From Pectobacterium carotovorum (lineage in GTDB: Bacteria > Pseudomonadota > Gammaproteobacteria > Enterobacterales > Enterobacteriaceae), in contig NZ_JAXAFK010000001.1 in NCBI RefSeq assembly GCF_033898505.1, positions 186,001 through 250,000 of the forward strand: a DNA stretch of 64,000 bases. The letters are read 5' to 3'. The translations under genes were made by a program, and so were the position numbers. A model generated the notes under the pieces. That model was not told the origin of the DNA. It worked only from the letters and a program-made list of their open reading frames with translations, and did no database searches. This document shows, in pieces, positions 61,140 to 64,000 of this stretch; positions within the stretch are counted from its first letter, which is position 1, and each line of letters opens with the position of its first letter.

Positions 61140-62039
61140 GTGAAAAAAGCATTTTTTTTGGATAGAAATATCGTAGATTTAATGAGTAAATATAATAGAA
61201 AGTGTGTTTTTGATGATGTGAAAACTAAAGAAAAATTAGACTTTTTATTAAAAAATGATGTTGATGGAAATATTTTCTCCCCATTTTTTTCCTTGATTGA
61301 AGGAAAGGCTATAAAATGTAAGGATGAGAGTGGGAGAGTTTATTTAGCTAAAAACACGAATAAAAAAATAAGAGAGTTAATTAAGTATGAAGCTGCCATT
61401 GTTAATGATTTTATAAAGAATGCTAGAACCGACTATGATTTTCTTGTTAAGAACGAAAAATTTTTAGCGAAAAACATTTATGAATATGAAACTGATTATC
61501 TTATAAATGAAAAAATTAATTTTTTAAATGAAATAAAAGATGCAATATCTATAATTAAGCCAGTGTCAGAGAGAGAGTCTGAATATTTTAAGTTTAAAGA
61601 AATATCAATGAGATATAACCAATTTAAGCAACAACCGTTCACGTTGATGTCAATTATGTATATTTTTGGAAGCCCTAGGTCTTCAAAGTTATTAAAATAT
61701 CCCACTCAGAAGTTCGTCGCCTACAACGTAATATCCGATTTTAATCATATGAAGCTATTTAATAAGGTAAAATACACAACTCAAGTTACAGAGAGATTTC
61801 AAATATCATTTGAATCTCTTGATTCTGACATTGGTTTCATCAATGAAATATTCAATTTCAATAATGTAACTGTAGGGCGGTTGACTAATTTTAGTCACTT
61901 TTTAAATTTGGAATGGCAACCTAATTTTGAAAGAATTGATAATGAAATACCAGATATAAATAAAGGAGGGGACAATAAAGACATTTTTTATAAATGTTTT
62001 AATGATTTTTATGGTTACGATTTAAAATATAGACAATAA
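61140..62039 (+). CDS. Unknown protein with PIN-like N-terminus
   Basis: This 299-residue protein starts at GTG 61140, 5 nt after a GGGAG site; an in-frame TTG at 61128 is less likely. The start KKAFFLDRNIVDLM resembles the first strand and Asp of PIN-type nucleases. A Glu in FFSLIEGK and an Asp in AYNVISDFNHMK could complete an acidic site. This is inference, as no full motif is present. The gene is very AT-rich and lies 81 bp before a ParA gene in the same direction. Confidence 0.6.
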   Translation: MKKAFFLDRNIVDLMSKYNRKCVFDDVKTKEKLDFLLKNDVDGNIFSPFFSLIEGKAIKCKDESGRVYLAKNTNKKIRELIKYEAAIVNDFIKNARTDYDFLVKNEKFLAKNIYEYETDYLINEKINFLNEIKDAISIIKPVSERESEYFKFKEISMRYNQFKQQPFTLMSIMYIFGSPRSSKLLKYPTQKFVAYNVISDFNHMKLFNKVKYTTQVTERFQISFESLDSDIGFINEIFNFNNVTVGRLTNFSHFLNLEWQPNFERIDNEIPDINKGGDNKDIFYKCFNDFYGYDLKYRQ

Positions 62040-62120
62040 ATTTTAATTGTCATTATTTTCCTTTGCCTAAATGTGAGGGAATATATATTAATTAATGTGA
62101 ATTAAACTAGAGAGGATAAT

Positions 62121-63050
62121 ATGGAAATAATTGCTGTTATAAATTATAAAGGTGGAGTCGGTAAGACTACAGTTACTTCAAACTTAGCGGCAGAACTTGC
62201 TTTTCGTGGGAAAAAAGTTTTAGTTTTAGATATGGATGCTCAGGCCAGTTTAACTTTTTCTTTTTTAACCCCTGATTATTGGGATGAAAATTTAAAAAAT
62301 AGCAGAACTATAAAGAATTGGTTCGACTGTATCAGTCAAGGGGAACAAACAATGCCCCTTTCTGAACTTCGAGTTAGGCCTTATTCTGTTAATAAAAGAT
62401 TCAATACAGGTGGTTGCTTGGATTTAATTTCCTCTCACTTGGGACTAATTAATGTTGACCTAGAGTTAGCTACATTATTAAGTGGGGCCAGTCCAAATCA
62501 AACAAGGAAAAAATACCTTAAAGTTCATGGAAAACTCAGAGAGGAGTTGCACTTGCTTGGAAAGGAAATGAATTACGATTTGGTTTTAATTGATTGCCCT
62601 CCTAATTTTAATATTGTGACGAAAAATGCACTGATTGCATCTGATAAAATATTAATTCCTGCCAAACCAGATTATCTTTCTACACTAGGGATCGATTATT
62701 TAAAACGTAGTGTTGATTCATTAATAAAAGATTTTAATTTCTACGCTGAGAAGGATGATGAGTTCGATAAGGTTAACCCGGAAATACTTGGTGTTATATT
62801 TACCATGATCCAAATCTCCTCTGGAGAACCTATTTCCGCTCAAAAGCAATATATTTCTCAAACTAAGAGGCTTCATGTTCCTGTTTTTGAAACTACATTT
62901 AGGGAAAATAAAACAATTTTTGCAGATGCTCCTCGTGATGGTATTCCCGTTGTCCTTAATTTGTATTCAAATCATACACATTCCGATATTGTTGATGAGA
63001 TCGAAGAGTTTGTTAATGAATTCTTGAAGAATATTGAGGAGGGGGTATGA
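62121..63050 (+). CDS. ParA/Soj-type ATPase
   Basis: This 309-residue P-loop ATPase has a deviant Walker A motif YKGGVGKTT (9-17, signature Lys10 and Lys15), the LDMDAQAS motif (36-43) and Walker B LIDCPP (156-161). Such ATPases position DNA or protein cargo on the nucleoid. An insertion of about 60 residues follows the LDMDAQAS motif. No ParB is seen; the partner may be the overlapping small protein. A role in element maintenance or in a defence module are both possible. Confidence 0.88.
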   Translation: MEIIAVINYKGGVGKTTVTSNLAAELAFRGKKVLVLDMDAQASLTFSFLTPDYWDENLKNSRTIKNWFDCISQGEQTMPLSELRVRPYSVNKRFNTGGCLDLISSHLGLINVDLELATLLSGASPNQTRKKYLKVHGKLREELHLLGKEMNYDLVLIDCPPNFNIVTKNALIASDKILIPAKPDYLSTLGIDYLKRSVDSLIKDFNFYAEKDDEFDKVNPEILGVIFTMIQISSGEPISAQKQYISQTKRLHVPVFETTFRENKTIFADAPRDGIPVVLNLYSNHTHSDIVDEIEEFVNEFLKNIEEGV

Positions 63051-63442
63051 GTGAATTTAAAGTTTTTAAATCAGTATTTAAAGAACTTCAAGATGCTGTT
63101 AGTTATTTGACAGACTCTGACTTTGATAAAATATCTTCTGGTGATTATCATATCGTAATAAAATTACAAAAAAATAAGCAATCTAATTTAGAGGGTTCAG
63201 GAGGAAAGAATGGTCTTGATACAGATGGGGTTTTATTGATATTAAATAGTATTGATAGCAGAGAAGAGGGCGTTAAATTTCTTGAGGAAAGATTAAAAAC
63301 GAAGATTAATTTTGAAAGGTTTGCGAGATCGATTGATGTTGCTGTAATGAAAAGTGACCGATTAGAAAAAATCAGAGATAATATAATAGAGTCGACAATT
63401 GGTGCAAGGCTGAGATCAGAAGCTATACAAAACAAAAAATGA
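63047..63442 (+). CDS. Small protein translationally coupled to ParA
   Basis: This 131-residue protein overlaps the ParA stop by ATGA. It begins with an acidic-hydrophobic segment (FKELQDAVSYLTDSDFDKI), has a glycine-rich linker (LEGSGGKNG) and a basic helical C-terminus (RLEKIRDNIIESTIGARL). No family is recognised. Its position suggests it is the ParA partner, perhaps a DNA-binding or ATPase-stimulating protein. Confidence 0.65.
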   Translation: MSEFKVFKSVFKELQDAVSYLTDSDFDKISSGDYHIVIKLQKNKQSNLEGSGGKNGLDTDGVLLILNSIDSREEGVKFLEERLKTKINFERFARSIDVAVMKSDRLEKIRDNIIESTIGARLRSEAIQNKK

Positions 63443-63446
63443 AGAT

Positions 63447-63474
63447 AGCCGCCGCAAGGCGGCTAATTTTTTTT
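63447..63474 (+). terminator. Terminator of the PIN-like/ParA/small protein operon
   Basis: AGCCGCC pairs with GGCGGCT around a GCAA tetraloop and is followed by AATTTTTTTT. It lies directly after the small protein gene and touches the end of the convergent small gene. Confidence 0.92.
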
Positions 63475-63637
63475 AAACTTCAGAATGATAATTCCGATAC
63501 AGGCAGTCGAGCCTTTCCCAGAGGATGAACGTCAGGATCTCTTTGACCTGCGACTGTTTGGTCTCGATTACTGCGTAGATCAACGCTCTGCACTGATCAA
63601 TGATTTCTTCTTGTTCTAGCGGGGTGTTATCGAACAT
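63473..63637 (-). CDS. Small hypothetical protein (54 residues)
   Basis: This frame starts at ATG 63637 behind a strong GGAGGT ribosome site and reads MFDNTPLEQEEIIDQCRALI to a TAA at 63473. It is acidic in the first half and ends HSEV. It overlaps the upstream small gene by 11 bp, the sign of coupled translation. The function is unknown. Confidence 0.55.
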   Translation of the reverse strand: MFDNTPLEQEEIIDQCRALIYAVIETKQSQVKEILTFILWERLDCLYRNYHSEV

Positions 63638-63740
63638 AACTCACCTCCGTAGCTTGTTGCCAGAACAGATTAAAATAACGTTTAACTTGTTTAAGGTGCT
63701 GATCTTCCAGAAGGGAATTGCTAGACTTGCTGATAGCCAT
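63627..63740 (-). CDS. Small hypothetical protein (37 residues)
   Basis: This frame starts at ATG 63740 (AAGAGG ribosome site 8 nt upstream) and reads MAISKSSNSLLEDQHLKQVK, then an aromatic-rich part RYFNLFWQQ. Its end contains the ribosome site and start codon of the next gene, so the two form a coupled pair. No family is recognised. Confidence 0.45.
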   Translation of the reverse strand: MAISKSSNSLLEDQHLKQVKRYFNLFWQQATEVSYVR

Positions 63741-63833
63741 ATCGTTAACCTCTTAACGGTGTGGTTAGCCCCTGTCTGGTATTGCATTACCTTTCAGGGG
63801 CGAAACTGGTGATGAGTGTAGGGTTTGTGATAG

Positions 63834-63876
63834 GGTACGTACCTATGAAACCAAGCATAGTTAAAAAGGTACGTAC
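63834..63876 (+). promoter_or_regulatory. Paired operator-like boxes before the RHH gene
   Basis: GGTACGTACC (63834-63843) is a perfect palindrome, and a second GGTACGTAC (63868-63876) ends directly at the start codon. The centres are 34 bp apart. This is the usual pattern for autoregulation by a ribbon-helix-helix repressor. Confidence 0.6.
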
Positions 63877-64000
63877 ATGTCAACGATAAAACGTGATACG
63901 AAGAAATCTTCGTCAACAGGTAAATCACCGACTTTCCAGATACGCATCTCGCCTGAGCTACGTGAACAGCTAGATGAAGTCGTAGCAAAAGAAGGTGTCA
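63877..64000 (+). CDS. Ribbon-helix-helix DNA-binding protein, partial (3' end outside window)
   Basis: The first 41 codons read MSTIKRDTKKSSSTGKSPTF followed by QIRISPELREQLDEVVAKEGV. A basic N-terminal arm is followed by an Arc/CopG-like strand and helix (FQIRISPELREQLDEV). It is likely to be an element regulator, partition repressor or antitoxin, but the downstream gene that would tell is outside the window. A purine-rich AAGG lies close to the ATG. Confidence 0.7.
   Translation, partial: MSTIKRDTKKSSSTGKSPTFQIRISPELREQLDEVVAKEGV

Larger units (their letters stand above)
49985..64000. mobile_element. Integrative mobilizable element next to mutS (right end outside window)
   Basis: From just upstream of mutS the backbone gives way to an integrase, anti-phage genes, a relaxase with MobC and a candidate oriT, a ParA gene and many AT-rich genes of unknown function. 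No mating-pair or coupling protein is visible, so it should be mobilized by another element. The left border is placed between the mutS promoter region and the integrase gene; the exact base is not known. No return to backbone genes is seen before the window ends. Confidence 0.8.

Noticed and set aside
49985..64000. An insertion sequence or transposon within the element
   Set aside because: No transposase frame was found; the only recombinase is the tyrosine integrase.

Overview
The window is a piece of an enterobacterial chromosome. The genes and their order are close to the E. coli syntenic blocks amiC-metZWV-mltA, csdA-ygdI-gcvB-gcvA-ygdD-rlmM-xni-ppnN-queF-syd-csrB-yqcC-truC-yqcA and dapD-glnD-map-rpsB-tsf-pyrH-frr-dxr-uppS-cdsA-rseP-bamA-skp-lpxD-fabZ-lpxA-lpxB-rnhB-dnaE-accA. 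The two blocks are joined differently from E. coli, and the csrB-type RNA has the dense 18-19 bp GGA repeats of the soft-rot RsmB RNAs. A soft-rot Pectobacteriaceae species (Pectobacterium or a close relative) is the best guess. This rests on recognition of protein and RNA sequences, not on a search.

Region 1 (1-17.8 kb): the C-terminus of amiC, three tandem initiator tRNA genes, mltA, a cytoplasmic BisC-type molybdoenzyme, the csdA-csdE/tcdA cysteine desulfurase and tRNA t6A cyclisation genes, the gcvB sRNA divergent from gcvA, rlmM, xni, ppnN, queF and syd. It also holds the CsrA-titrating RNA csrB (rsmB) with two upstream GacA/UvrY boxes, then yqcC-truC-yqcA. Region 2 (17.8-45 kb): DapD, GlnD and Map on the minus strand, then a long plus-strand run for translation (rpsB, tsf, frr), UMP kinase, isoprenoid synthesis, phospholipid synthesis, outer membrane assembly (rseP, bamA, skp), lipid A (lpxD, fabZ, lpxA, lpxB), DNA replication (rnhB, dnaE), fatty acid synthesis (accA) and tilS. 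Region 3 (45-49.9 kb): yaeP-rof, yaeQ, nlpE and mutS.

Region 4 (about 49.98-64 kb, running past the end of the window) is an integrated mobilizable element placed head to head with mutS. It carries a tyrosine integrase, a two-gene Hachiman anti-phage system (HamA nuclease plus HamB helicase), an AlpA-like HTH protein, a long perfect palindrome among repeated TTTTGTAAAGTAT boxes, a lipoprotein/membrane protein pair, a MobC-relaxase pair with a candidate oriT, several small membrane proteins, and a second AT-rich cargo module. That module consists of a PIN-like protein, a ParA/Soj ATPase and an overlapping small protein, and I cannot assign it to a described system. The element ends in the window with two overlapping small genes and the start of a ribbon-helix-helix regulator behind paired operator-like boxes. 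No type IV secretion genes are visible, so transfer would need a helper.

The backbone also has many short tandem duplications at gene boundaries (one doubles the ygdD ribosome-binding site, several repeat stop codons), one complete 127 bp ERIC element between pyrH and frr, and other palindromic intergenic repeats. Several starts given here are internal to the longest open frame; they were chosen from ribosome-binding sites and from the known lengths of the families.
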